A DNA stretch of 5,220 nucleotides from Nitriliruptoraceae bacterium (GTDB lineage Bacteria; Actinomycetota; Nitriliruptoria; Nitriliruptorales; Nitriliruptoraceae): the NCBI GenBank assembly GCA_007134165.1, contig SLLJ01000368.1, positions 1-5,220 on the forward strand. The letters are read 5' to 3'. This document shows positions 1 through 5,220 of the stretch, piece by piece (the first letter of the stretch is position 1; each line of letters starts with the position of its first letter). The notes beneath the pieces were generated by a model. It did not search any database. It saw nothing but the letters and a program-made list of their open reading frames with translations, and was not told the origin of the DNA. The translations under genes and the position numbers were made by a program.

Positions 1-405
1 GCCAACTCGATCTCGACCTTCGGGGGCAACCCGCTGTCGTGCGCCGGCGCGCTGGCCAACCTGCGCTACCTGCTCGACCACGACCTGCAGGGCAACGCCG
101 CCAAGGTCGGCGGGATGCTGCACGAGGAGCTCACCCGGCGCACGCGGCACTGGCCTGGTGTCGCCGAGGTCCGCGGCAAGGGACTGATGATCGGGGTGGA
201 GTTGGTGCGCCCGGGCAGCCTCGAACCCGACGTGGCGGCCGCCGGGGCCGTGCTCGAGAAGACCCGACGTCGGGGGGTACTGATCGGCAAGGGTGGGCTG
301 CACGGCAACGTGCTGCGCATCGCCCCGCCGATGAGCATCACGACCGACGAGGCCGACGAGGGGCTGGCGGCGATCGCCGCTGCGCTCGAGGAGGTGTGCG
401 CATGA
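1..405 (+). CDS. Class III PLP-dependent aminotransferase, C-terminal part (5' end outside window)
   Basis: The visible 134 residues are the C-terminal end of a fold-type I, class III aminotransferase; about two thirds of a usual 430-450 residue enzyme, including the catalytic PLP lysine, lies upstream. Visible hallmarks are STFGGNPLSCAGALA near the left edge (Thr6 of the fragment probably contacts the PLP phosphate of the partner subunit), VRGKGLMIGVEL at residues 57-68, and LRIAPPMSIT, where Arg106 is the likely substrate-carboxylate contact. The pattern, with GVLIGKGGLHGNVLRIAPP, most resembles the AGXT2-like/GABA-aminotransferase-like branch, which uses omega-amino acids such as beta-alanine, 3-aminoisobutyrate, GABA or putrescine. 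Which one applies here cannot be told from the fragment. The stop codon overlaps the potA start (ATGA, 402-405), which implies co-transcription and translational coupling with a polyamine-type importer. Family assignment is firm; substrate is inference. Confidence 0.9.
   Translation, partial: ANSISTFGGNPLSCAGALANLRYLLDHDLQGNAAKVGGMLHEELTRRTRHWPGVAEVRGKGLMIGVELVRPGSLEPDVAAAGAVLEKTRRRGVLIGKGGLHGNVLRIAPPMSITTDEADEGLAAIAAALEEVCA
388..394 (+). promoter_or_regulatory. Ribosome binding site of potA
   Basis: GAGGAGG lies inside the last codons of the aminotransferase gene, 7 bases before the ATG at 402. It decides the potA start. The reading frame stays open upstream to position 39 and offers an in-frame GTG at 396, but neither has comparable ribosome-binding spacing, and the upstream extension would lie in an out-of-frame reading of the aminotransferase. 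Confidence 0.8.
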
Positions 406-1568
406 CCGAGATGCTGCGTGAGCCGCGGGTGCGTACGGCACTGGCGCCCGACCCGGTGGCCGAGTCCGGCACGAAGCTCCCGGCGGTGGCGATGCAGGGG
501 GTCACCAAGCGCTTCGGGGGTGGTCGCGGCGGCGACCCGGTGGTCGCGGTCGACGACCTCCACCTCGACATCCGCGACGGCGAGTTCTTCTCGCTGCTCG
601 GCCCCTCGGGCTGCGGCAAGACCACCTCGCTGCGCATGATCGCCGGGTTCGAGTACCCCAGTGCCGGCAGCGTGCGCATCTTCGACCAGGAGGTCGGGCT
701 CGAACCGCCCAACCGCCGACCGGTCAACACCGTGTTCCAGTCGTACGCGCTCTTCCCCCACATGACCGTGGTGCAGAACATCGCCTTCGGCCTCGAGATG
801 CAGAAGGTGCCCGACGACGAGATCGCCACCCGGGTGGGCGAGGTGCTCGAGCTCGTGCAGCTGTCGGGCCAGGCGCGGCGCAAGCCCAGCCAGCTCTCCG
901 GCGGGCAGCAGCAGCGTGTCGCGCTGGCCCGGGCGCTGGTCAACCACCCCAAGGTGCTGCTGCTCGACGAGCCGCTCGGCGCGCTCGACCTCAAGCTGCG
1001 CCAGGCCATGCAGCTCGAGCTCAAGCGCATCCAGGAGCAGGTGGGCATCACCTTCGTCTACGTCACCCACGATCAGGAGGAGGCGCTGACGATGTCGGAC
1101 CGCATCGGGGTGATGAACCTCGGCCAGCTGCTGCAGGTCGGGCCTCCCGAAGCGATCTACGACACCCCCCGCACCCGCTTCGTGGCCGACTTCATCGGTG
1201 ACACCAACCTGCTGAGCGCCGAGGTGGTGGACGCCGACACCGCCCGGCTCACCGACGGCACCGTGGTGCGCGTGGCCACCGGCCGGCCGGTCGGCGCCAC
1301 GGTGACGTTGGCGATCCGGCCCGAGAAGCTCGGCCTGTGGCACGCGGATGCCGAACGCGACCTGCGGCTCGACGCGGTAACCGGCCGCATCCGGCGCATG
1401 ACCTTCCTCGGCAACGCCATCGTCTACGAGATCGTGACCGAGACTTCCGGCACGCCGGTGGAACTGACGGTTCGCCAGGGCAACACCCCCGGCATCGAGC
1501 ACTTCGAGCCCGACGAGCGCGTGCGGGTGCGGTGGTGGCCCACGTCCACCGCTGCGCTCGAGGACTGA
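402..1568 (+). CDS. potA: Polyamine-type ABC transporter ATP-binding protein PotA
   Basis: This 388-residue cytoplasmic ATPase would energise the importer formed with PotB, PotC and PotD. The nucleotide-binding domain shows Walker A GPSGCGKTT (67-75), Q-loop Gln113 in VFQSYALFPHMTV, signature LSGGQQQR (165-172), Walker B VLLLDEP (185-191) with Glu190 as catalytic base, D-loop GALD (193-196), and switch His223 in VTHDQEEALTMSD. All catalytic residues are present. A C-terminal TOBE-type regulatory domain follows from about residue 300 (LAIRPEKL, then RRMTFLGNAIVYEI), as in the PotA/CysA/MalK group. E. coli PotA is 378 residues, so the length is normal, with a roughly 26-residue polar N-terminal extension. 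A glycine-rich insertion (GGGRGGDP, 39-46) sits just before the AVDD strand. The start at 402 is set by the GAGGAGG site and the 4-base overlap with the aminotransferase. The family could also include putrescine or other cationic-amine importers. Confidence 0.95.
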   Translation: MTEMLREPRVRTALAPDPVAESGTKLPAVAMQGVTKRFGGGRGGDPVVAVDDLHLDIRDGEFFSLLGPSGCGKTTSLRMIAGFEYPSAGSVRIFDQEVGLEPPNRRPVNTVFQSYALFPHMTVVQNIAFGLEMQKVPDDEIATRVGEVLELVQLSGQARRKPSQLSGGQQQRVALARALVNHPKVLLLDEPLGALDLKLRQAMQLELKRIQEQVGITFVYVTHDQEEALTMSDRIGVMNLGQLLQVGPPEAIYDTPRTRFVADFIGDTNLLSAEVVDADTARLTDGTVVRVATGRPVGATVTLAIRPEKLGLWHADAERDLRLDAVTGRIRRMTFLGNAIVYEIVTETSGTPVELTVRQGNTPGIEHFEPDERVRVRWWPTSTAALED

Positions 1569-1570
1569 GG
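1567..1570 (+). promoter_or_regulatory. Ribosome binding site of potB
   Basis: GAGG overlaps the potA stop codon TGA (1566-1568) and lies 5 bases before the ATG at 1576. The 7-base gap between the genes leaves no room for a promoter, so potB depends on potA transcription and probably on re-initiation. Confidence 0.6.
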
Positions 1571-1575
1571 TCGCC

Positions 1576-2490
1576 ATGGCCACCACCCTCGAGCCCCGCA
1601 CCACCCCACCGCCGGCCGACGCCGCGCCCGAGCTCGGCCTCGAGGCCGATGCCGAGCGGGCCGAGTCGCGCCGCGGGCTGCTGATCGGCCTGCCGAGCCT
1701 GGCCTACCTCGTGGTGTTCTTCGCCCTGCCGCTGGTGATCGTGGTCGTGTACTCGTTCGCGACCCGCAGCCGCACCGGACGCACCATCCTCGGCGACTGG
1801 AACCTCGACAGCTACGCGCGGCTGTTCGACCCGCTGGTGCTCGAGATCGCGCTGCGCTCGCTGTGGCTGGCGCTGCTGACCACGCTGATCTCGCTGGCCT
1901 TCGGCTACCCGTTCGCCTACTACCTGGCGACCCGCTCCCCGAAGGTCCGCGGGATCCTGCTGGTGCTGGTGATGATCCCGTTCTGGTCCAACTTCCTGGT
2001 GCGCACCTACGCGTGGCGCGTCATCCTCGGGCGCGACGGACCGTTCGTACGGCTGCTCGAGCCGATCCTGGGCACCGACGTGCAGCTGCTGTTCACGCCC
2101 TTCGCGGTCGTGCTCGGGCTGGTCTACGGCTACATGCCCTTCATGATCCTGCCGCTGTACGCCACCATCGAGCGGCTGGACTTCTCGTTGGTCGAAGCCG
2201 CCCGGGATCTGTACGCCTCCGGCTGGCAGGCGTTCCTGAAGGTCACCTGGCCCCTGTCGCGCCCCGGGGTGATCGCCGGCTCGCTCCTGGTGTTCATCCC
2301 CTCATTCGGAGCGTACGTCACCCCCGAGATCCTCGGCGGGGGGCGCACCACGATGCTCGGCAGCTACATCGTGCGCCAGTTCCTCTCGGCCCGTGACTGG
2401 CCGTTCGGCTCGGCGCTGTCGGTGGCGGTGCTGCTGGTGATGCTGGCGGCCGCGGTGGTCTACCTGCGCAGCGGAGGGAGGAACCTGTGA
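1576..2490 (+). CDS. potB: Polyamine-type ABC transporter permease PotB
   Basis: This 304-residue inner-membrane permease is one half of the translocation pore. After a roughly 33-residue charged N-terminal tail there are six hydrophobic segments, at about 36-60, 92-115, 125-150, 173-196, 232-252 and 275-297, as expected for the PotB/CysTW group. The cytoplasmic EAA loop that docks on PotA is VEAARDLYASGWQAFLKVTWPL (about 206-227). Tyr213 sits where the classical EAA motif has glycine. Other family marks are PFWSNFLVRTYAW (135-147), typical of PotB-like proteins, and PSFGAYVTPEILGG (242-255). The ATG at 1576 follows the potA stop by 7 bases, and the gene ends in a 4-base overlap with potC. 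It is distinguished from PotC by its position after potA and by the FWSNFLVRTYAW and GAYVTPEILGG signatures. Confidence 0.94.
   Translation: MATTLEPRTTPPPADAAPELGLEADAERAESRRGLLIGLPSLAYLVVFFALPLVIVVVYSFATRSRTGRTILGDWNLDSYARLFDPLVLEIALRSLWLALLTTLISLAFGYPFAYYLATRSPKVRGILLVLVMIPFWSNFLVRTYAWRVILGRDGPFVRLLEPILGTDVQLLFTPFAVVLGLVYGYMPFMILPLYATIERLDFSLVEAARDLYASGWQAFLKVTWPLSRPGVIAGSLLVFIPSFGAYVTPEILGGGRTTMLGSYIVRQFLSARDWPFGSALSVAVLLVMLAAAVVYLRSGGRNL
2473..2481 (+). promoter_or_regulatory. Ribosome binding site of potC
   Basis: The purine run GGAGGGAGG contains two overlapping GGAGG cores; the second ends 5 bases before the GTG at 2487. This strong site supports the rare GTG start, which overlaps the potB stop (GTGA, 2487-2490). 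Confidence 0.8.
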
Positions 2491-3362
2491 GCGTGGTCGA
2501 TGCGGCCTCCGGGCCTCCCCCCGACGTCGCAGAGGACTCGGTGGTGCGGCCCAAGCGGACCGTGGAGCGGATCCTGGCCGGCAACGCCTGGATCGTGTTC
2601 GCGTTCCTGTACCTGCCGATCCTGCTGCTGGTGGTGCTGTCCTTCAACGACAACCGCACGGTCGGGGTCTGGACCGAGCCGAGCCTGCGCTGGTACCAGG
2701 CGATGTTCACCGACCGCAACGTGCTCGGCGCGCTGCGCAACTCGTTGGTCGTCGCGTTCATCTCCACGGTCGTATCCACGGTGCTCGGCACCGCCGCAGC
2801 CCTGTCGCTCGAGCGCTTCCGCTACCGCGGGCAGCGCGCGTATGACGGGCTGCTGTACCTGCCGGTCATCATCCCCGACGTGACGATGGCCGTGATGATG
2901 CTGCTGTTCTTCGTGCAGGCCTTCGACCTGCTCGGAGCCGTACTGGGAGTCAACGCGAGCTTCGGCATCGGGACCATCTCGCTGTCGCACATCGCGTTCA
3001 ACATCTCGTTCGTCGCGGTGGTGGTCCGGGCCCGGCTCGCCGGGCTCGACCCCTCCCTCGAGGAGGCCGCGGCAGACCTGTACGCGAGCCGGTGGCAGGC
3101 GTTCCGACGGGTGACGCTGCCGCTGATCGCGCCCGGGGTGGCCGGGGGAGCGCTGCTGGCGCTGACCCTGTCGCTCGACGAGGTCGTTATCACCAGCTTC
3201 GTCGCCGGCCCCGGATCCACCACGCTGCCCGTGTACGTGTTCGGGCTCGTGCGCCGGGGCGTGACCCCGCTGATCAACGCGGTGTCGGTGCTGATGCTGA
3301 CCGGTTCGATGCTGCTCGTGCTGACCTCGCTGCTGATCACGCGGAGACGGGACGAGCCCTAG
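2487..3362 (+). CDS. potC: Polyamine-type ABC transporter permease PotC
   Basis: This 291-residue membrane protein is the second pore subunit and would pair with PotB. Hydrophobic segments lie at about 33-53, 81-106, 120-145, 162-184, 213-237 and 262-284. PotC-like marks include LSFNDNR (51-57), LRWYQAMF (67-74) and the stretch starting SLDEVVITSF (229-238), followed by GPGSTTLPVYVFGLVRRG. The last part matches the conserved PotC region that contains the LDEVV/SF and GP...LP elements. The EAA docking loop is EEAAADLYASRWQAFRRVTLPL (about 192-213), again with Tyr (199) in the usual glycine position. The GTG start at 2487 is supported by a strong GGAGGGAGG site and a 4-base overlap with potB. 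The protein ends in a positively charged tail (ITRRRDEP). The stop (TAG, 3360-3362) is followed two bases later by a GC-rich inverted repeat. Confidence 0.94.
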   Translation: MSVVDAASGPPPDVAEDSVVRPKRTVERILAGNAWIVFAFLYLPILLLVVLSFNDNRTVGVWTEPSLRWYQAMFTDRNVLGALRNSLVVAFISTVVSTVLGTAAALSLERFRYRGQRAYDGLLYLPVIIPDVTMAVMMLLFFVQAFDLLGAVLGVNASFGIGTISLSHIAFNISFVAVVVRARLAGLDPSLEEAAADLYASRWQAFRRVTLPLIAPGVAGGALLALTLSLDEVVITSFVAGPGSTTLPVYVFGLVRRGVTPLINAVSVLMLTGSMLLVLTSLLITRRRDEP

Positions 3363-3363
3363 G

Positions 3364-3384
3364 CCGGCTCCGAGGTGGGGCCGG
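3364..3384 (+). repeat. GC-rich inverted repeat after potC
   Basis: The arms 3364-3371 (CCGGCTCC) and 3377-3384 (GGGGCCGG) pair over 8 base pairs, seven Watson-Crick and one G-U, around a 5-base loop GAGGT. No T-run follows (next bases GACACC), so a complete intrinsic terminator is unlikely. Its place right after the potC stop fits an mRNA-stabilising or partial-attenuation hairpin, which could make potD levels differ from the membrane subunits. That role is inference. Confidence 0.5.
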
Positions 3385-3397
3385 GACACCATGGCGG

Positions 3398-3412
3398 CGC
3401 AGCCGCGCTGCG
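3398..3412 (+). repeat. Short perfect inverted repeat before potD
   Basis: CGCAGC (3398-3403) and GCTGCG (3407-3412) form a perfect 6-bp stem with a 3-base CGC loop. It lies between the first inverted repeat and the potD ribosome-binding site and does not itself cover that site, which begins 10 bases later. It falls inside the possible leader ORF. No T-run follows, so it is not a convincing terminator. Confidence 0.4.
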
Positions 3413-3421
3413 ATCGACGAC

Positions 3422-3426
3422 GGAGG
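3422..3426 (+). promoter_or_regulatory. Ribosome binding site of potD
   Basis: GGAGG lies 8 bases before the ATG at 3435. It decides the start against the in-frame GTG at 3375, which would add 20 residues (GPGHHGG...) in front of a normal lipoprotein signal peptide and would lie inside the first inverted repeat. Confidence 0.8.
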
Positions 3427-3434
3427 ATGAACCC

Positions 3435-4553
3435 ATGAAGCTGCGCAGGATGAGGATGATGGCGGTGCCCACGGCACTGGTCCTGGTGGTCGCCGCCTGT
3501 GGTGGGGACGACGCCGCCGACGACGACGGTGCCGACGGCGAGGCGGCCGCGCCCGAGGCTGGCTGCGAGGTCGGTGAGGTCGACGGTGACCTGTCGTTCT
3601 ACAACTGGTCGGAGTACATGGATCCCGACCTGATCGCCGCCTTCGAGGCGGAGTACGACGTCACCGTCACCGAGGACTTCTACCCCTCCAACGAGGAGTT
3701 GTTCGCCCGGGTCGAGGCCGGCGGCGCCCAGTACGACGTGATCGTGCCCTCCGACTACATGGTCGACATCATGATCCAGGAGAGCCTACTGATGGCCCTG
3801 GACTTCGACGCCATCCCGAATGCGGCCAACATCGCCGACGACTTCACCTCCCCGCCCTACGACCCGGGACTGGAGTTCTCCGTGCCCTACCAGTGGGGGA
3901 CCACCGGCATCGGCGTGGACCTCAGCGTCACCGGCGAGGTCGAGGCGAGCTGGGCGCTGATGTTCGACGAGGCGACGGCCACCGCCGCTGGCGGGCGCGT
4001 GTCGCTGCTCGACGACCCGCGTGAGACGATGGCCGCGGCGCTGTACTGGCTGGGTCACGACCCCAACACCACCGACGAGGAGCAGCTGCAGGAGGCCGCC
4101 GACGTCATCTCCTCGGCCCGACCCTGGACCACCGCGTTCACCTCCGACCAGTACTCCGACCTGCTGCTCGGTGGGGAGACCGCCGTCGCCCACGGCTACA
4201 GCGGCAACTTCCTCGACAACTTCGGCGGTGACGAGAACTACGCCTACCTCATCCCCGAGGAGGGCGCGACCATCTGGACCGACAACCTCGCCGTGCTCAC
4301 CGACACCGACGCGCCGTGCACCGCGCACACCTTCATCGACTTCATCCTCGACGCCGAGAACGGGGCCCAGCTGACCAACTGGACCTTCTACGCCTCGCCC
4401 AACGCCGCCGCGGAGGAGTTCATCCTGCCCGAGATCATCGATAACCCGGCCATCTACCCCGATCACGAGATGATGGCCAACCTGTTCTTCCTCGAGGACA
4501 CCGGCGACGCCGAGATCCTGTTCACCGACCTGTTCACGCAGGCCAAGAGCTGA
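3435..4553 (+). CDS. potD: Polyamine-type substrate-binding lipoprotein PotD
   Basis: This 372-residue extracytoplasmic binding protein would capture the substrate and deliver it to PotB-PotC. The N-terminus is a lipoprotein signal: basic MKLRRMRMM, a hydrophobic core, then lipobox VAAC with Cys22 as the lipidated residue, followed by GGDD and an acidic linker to about residue 50. The mature part follows E. coli PotD closely by eye. FYNWSEY (55-61) matches its FYNWTEY, VPSDYMVD (104-111) its VPSTYYVD, LLDDPRE (191-197) its TDDARE, and IWTDN (280-284) its FWMDS. Equivalents of the known polyamine contacts are therefore kept at Trp58, Glu60, Tyr61, Ser106, Tyr108, Asp194, Glu197, Trp281, Asp283 and Tyr319. 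Thr35 is replaced by Ser59, Trp229 apparently by Tyr255, and Gln327 apparently by Leu353. A cationic di- or polyamine is the most likely ligand; agmatine or a guanidino compound is possible. Cys44 and Cys295 might form a disulfide. Confidence 0.94.
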   Translation: MKLRRMRMMAVPTALVLVVAACGGDDAADDDGADGEAAAPEAGCEVGEVDGDLSFYNWSEYMDPDLIAAFEAEYDVTVTEDFYPSNEELFARVEAGGAQYDVIVPSDYMVDIMIQESLLMALDFDAIPNAANIADDFTSPPYDPGLEFSVPYQWGTTGIGVDLSVTGEVEASWALMFDEATATAAGGRVSLLDDPRETMAAALYWLGHDPNTTDEEQLQEAADVISSARPWTTAFTSDQYSDLLLGGETAVAHGYSGNFLDNFGGDENYAYLIPEEGATIWTDNLAVLTDTDAPCTAHTFIDFILDAENGAQLTNWTFYASPNAAAEEFILPEIIDNPAIYPDHEMMANLFFLEDTGDAEILFTDLFTQAKS

Positions 4554-4577
4554 CCCTTTCCCCACCGTTCGAGCCCC

Positions 4578-4582
4578 GGGGG
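4578..4582 (+). promoter_or_regulatory. Probable ribosome binding site of the ureohydrolase gene
   Basis: GGGGG lies 6 bases before the ATG at 4589 and is the only purine run in the 35-base gap after potD. It is weaker than the other sites in this operon. It overlaps the palindrome CCCCGGGG (4574-4581) and abuts GGTCGACC (4581-4588). The outer TCGA pairs (4569-4572 with 4583-4586) could form a short imperfect hairpin over it, but the stem is interrupted by a G-G mismatch. Confidence 0.4.
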
Positions 4583-4588
4583 TCGACC

Positions 4589-5220
4589 ATGCCCGAGGAG
4601 GACCTGCCCCGTCCCAGGTCGGCGGCCGGCCACCTCGGGCCGGTCGACGCCACCCGGGTGCCGCGCTACGCCGGACCGGCCACCTTCGCCCGGCTGCCGA
4701 GGACCGACGAGGTCGACCACGTCGACGTCGCGGTCCTCGGCGTGCCGTTCGACACCGGGGTGTCCTACCGCCCCGGTGCCCGCTTCGGCCCGGCGCACAT
4801 CCGCGCGTCCTCGCGGCTGCTGCGCCCCTACCACCCGGGGCTCGACGTCGAGCCCTTCGCTGCCCAGCAGGTCGCCGATGCCGGTGACCTCGCCCCCAAC
4901 CCCTTCGACCTCGACGAGGCCATCGCCACCATCGAGGCCGGCGCCCGTGACCTGGTCGCACGCACCGGCGCGACGCTGCTGGTGCTCGGCGGGGACCACA
5001 CCGTCGCCTTGCCGCTGCTGCGCGCGGCGCATGCGCGGCACGGCCCGCTCGCCGTGCTGCACTTCGACGCCCACCTCGACACCTGGGACACCTACTTCGG
5101 GGCCCCCTACACCCACGGCACCCCGTTCCGCCGCGCCTCGGAGGAGGGGCTGCTCGATGCCAGCGCCTGCTGCCACGTGGGCATCCGCGGGCCGCTGTAC
5201 GCCCGCACCGACCTCGCCGA
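4589..5220 (+). CDS. speB: Agmatinase/guanidinobutyrase-family ureohydrolase, N-terminal part (3' end outside window)
   Basis: The first 210 residues of a manganese-dependent ureohydrolase are visible; the family is usually 310-350 residues, so the last third is missing. These enzymes hydrolyse a guanidino group to an amine plus urea. The fragment shows VPFDTGVSYRPGARFGPAHIR (52-72), the first metal motif GGDHT (134-138, His137 ligand), the second motif FDAHLD (159-164, ligands Asp160, His162, Asp164), and THGTPFRRA (175-183) with the conserved active-site His176. The third metal motif, with the DxD aspartates, lies beyond the right edge. HGTPFRRA followed by EEGLLD and the N-terminal VPRYAGPATFARLP segment resemble guanidinobutyrase/guanidinopropionase-type enzymes at least as much as E. 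coli agmatinase, so the symbol denotes family only. The gene follows potD by 35 bases with no terminator. Together with the upstream aminotransferase this suggests catabolism of the imported amine. Arginase and formimidoglutamase are less likely. Confidence 0.9.
   Translation, partial: MPEEDLPRPRSAAGHLGPVDATRVPRYAGPATFARLPRTDEVDHVDVAVLGVPFDTGVSYRPGARFGPAHIRASSRLLRPYHPGLDVEPFAAQQVADAGDLAPNPFDLDEAIATIEAGARDLVARTGATLLVLGGDHTVALPLLRAAHARHGPLAVLHFDAHLDTWDTYFGAPYTHGTPFRRASEEGLLDASACCHVGIRGPLYARTDLA

Larger units (their letters stand above)
3391..3438 (+). promoter_or_regulatory. Possible Arg-rich leader ORF upstream of potD (15 codons)
   Basis: An ATG at 3391 opens a reading frame encoding MAAQPRCDRRRRMNP. 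It ends with TGA at 3436-3438, which overlaps the potD ATG (ATGA, 3435-3438), the same coupling geometry used elsewhere in this operon. Five of fifteen codons are Arg, four of them consecutive (CGA CGA CGG AGG), and CGA and AGG are usually little used in GC-rich genomes. Two cautions apply. CGG AGG is also the potD ribosome-binding site, so part of the run has another explanation. The only candidate ribosome sites for the leader are weak: GAGGTG at 3372-3377 is 13 bases away and GGGA at 3383-3386 is close. Chance is a real possibility. Confidence 0.22.

Noticed and set aside
39..401. Upstream extension of the potA reading frame
   Set aside because: The extension is an out-of-frame reading of the aminotransferase, Arg/Pro/Gly-rich with no similarity to ATPases. 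The GAGGAGG site and ATGA overlap fix the start at 402.
66..1604. Long open frame on the minus strand (512 codons) across aminotransferase, potA and the start of potB
   Set aside because: It spans three gene segments supported by clear family motifs on the + strand, has no recognisable domain, and its composition (many His, Arg, Gly, Val, Leu from antisense GC-rich codons) is that of a shadow frame.
2460..3392. Minus-strand open frame (310 codons) opposite potC
   Set aside because: Rich in Gln, His, Arg and Gly with no hydrophobic or catalytic pattern; explained as the antisense of a membrane-protein gene.
3375..3434. Earlier GTG start for potD at 3375
   Set aside because: It would put 20 non-signal residues before a standard lipoprotein signal peptide and lacks a proper ribosome-binding site. 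The ATG at 3435 has GGAGG at good spacing.
3363..3434. Internal promoter or intrinsic terminator in the potC-potD gap
   Set aside because: No credible -35/-10 pair is visible and neither inverted repeat is followed by a T-run, so I describe only the hairpins.
4554..4588. Terminator or regulatory hairpin between potD and the ureohydrolase gene
   Set aside because: CCCCGGGG has no loop and the extended TCGA pairing has a mismatch and only two inner pairs. There is no T-run; GC-rich palindromes of this size are expected by chance.
3786..4961. Long minus-strand open frame (391 codons) opposite potD and the ureohydrolase gene
   Set aside because: Low-complexity Arg/Gly-rich sequence with no domain, running across the gap between two well-supported + strand genes; a typical high-GC antisense artefact.
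1..5220. CRISPR array, tRNA/rRNA genes, insertion sequence, prophage or toxin-antitoxin genes
   Set aside because: No regularly spaced repeats, no tRNA-like cloverleaf, no transposase or integrase motifs, and almost all bases are taken up by the six operon genes.

Overview
The window is one strand of a tightly packed, very GC-rich catabolic/transport operon, with every supported gene on the + strand. Codon third positions are almost all G or C. The binding protein has an actinobacterial-style lipoprotein signal (VAAC followed by GGDD and an acidic linker). This points to a high-GC Actinomycetota, possibly a deep-branching class such as Acidimicrobiia or Nitriliruptoria; the class is a guess.

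Layout from left to right: (1) the C-terminal third of a class III PLP-dependent aminotransferase (1-405, cut by the left edge); (2) a complete polyamine-type ABC importer in the classical A-B-C-D order: ATPase PotA (402-1568), permeases PotB (1576-2490) and PotC (2487-3362), and substrate-binding lipoprotein PotD (3435-4553); (3) the N-terminal part of an agmatinase/guanidinobutyrase-family ureohydrolase (4589 to the right edge). Aminotransferase/potA and potB/potC overlap by 4 bases, and potA and potB are 7 bases apart. The largest gap, 72 bases before potD, holds two GC-rich inverted repeats and a possible 15-codon Arg-rich leader ORF whose stop overlaps the potD start (ATGA). No promoter or terminator is convincing inside the window, so the operon probably starts upstream and continues past the right edge.

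Taken together the genes suggest uptake of a polyamine or guanidino-amine (for example agmatine, putrescine or a guanidino acid), release of urea by the ureohydrolase, and transamination of the resulting amine or amino acid. The transporter family assignment is firm; the exact substrate is inference. The gene families are known. The most unusual local signal is the potC-potD intergenic region; the conserved and substituted PotD ligand residues also deserve a look.
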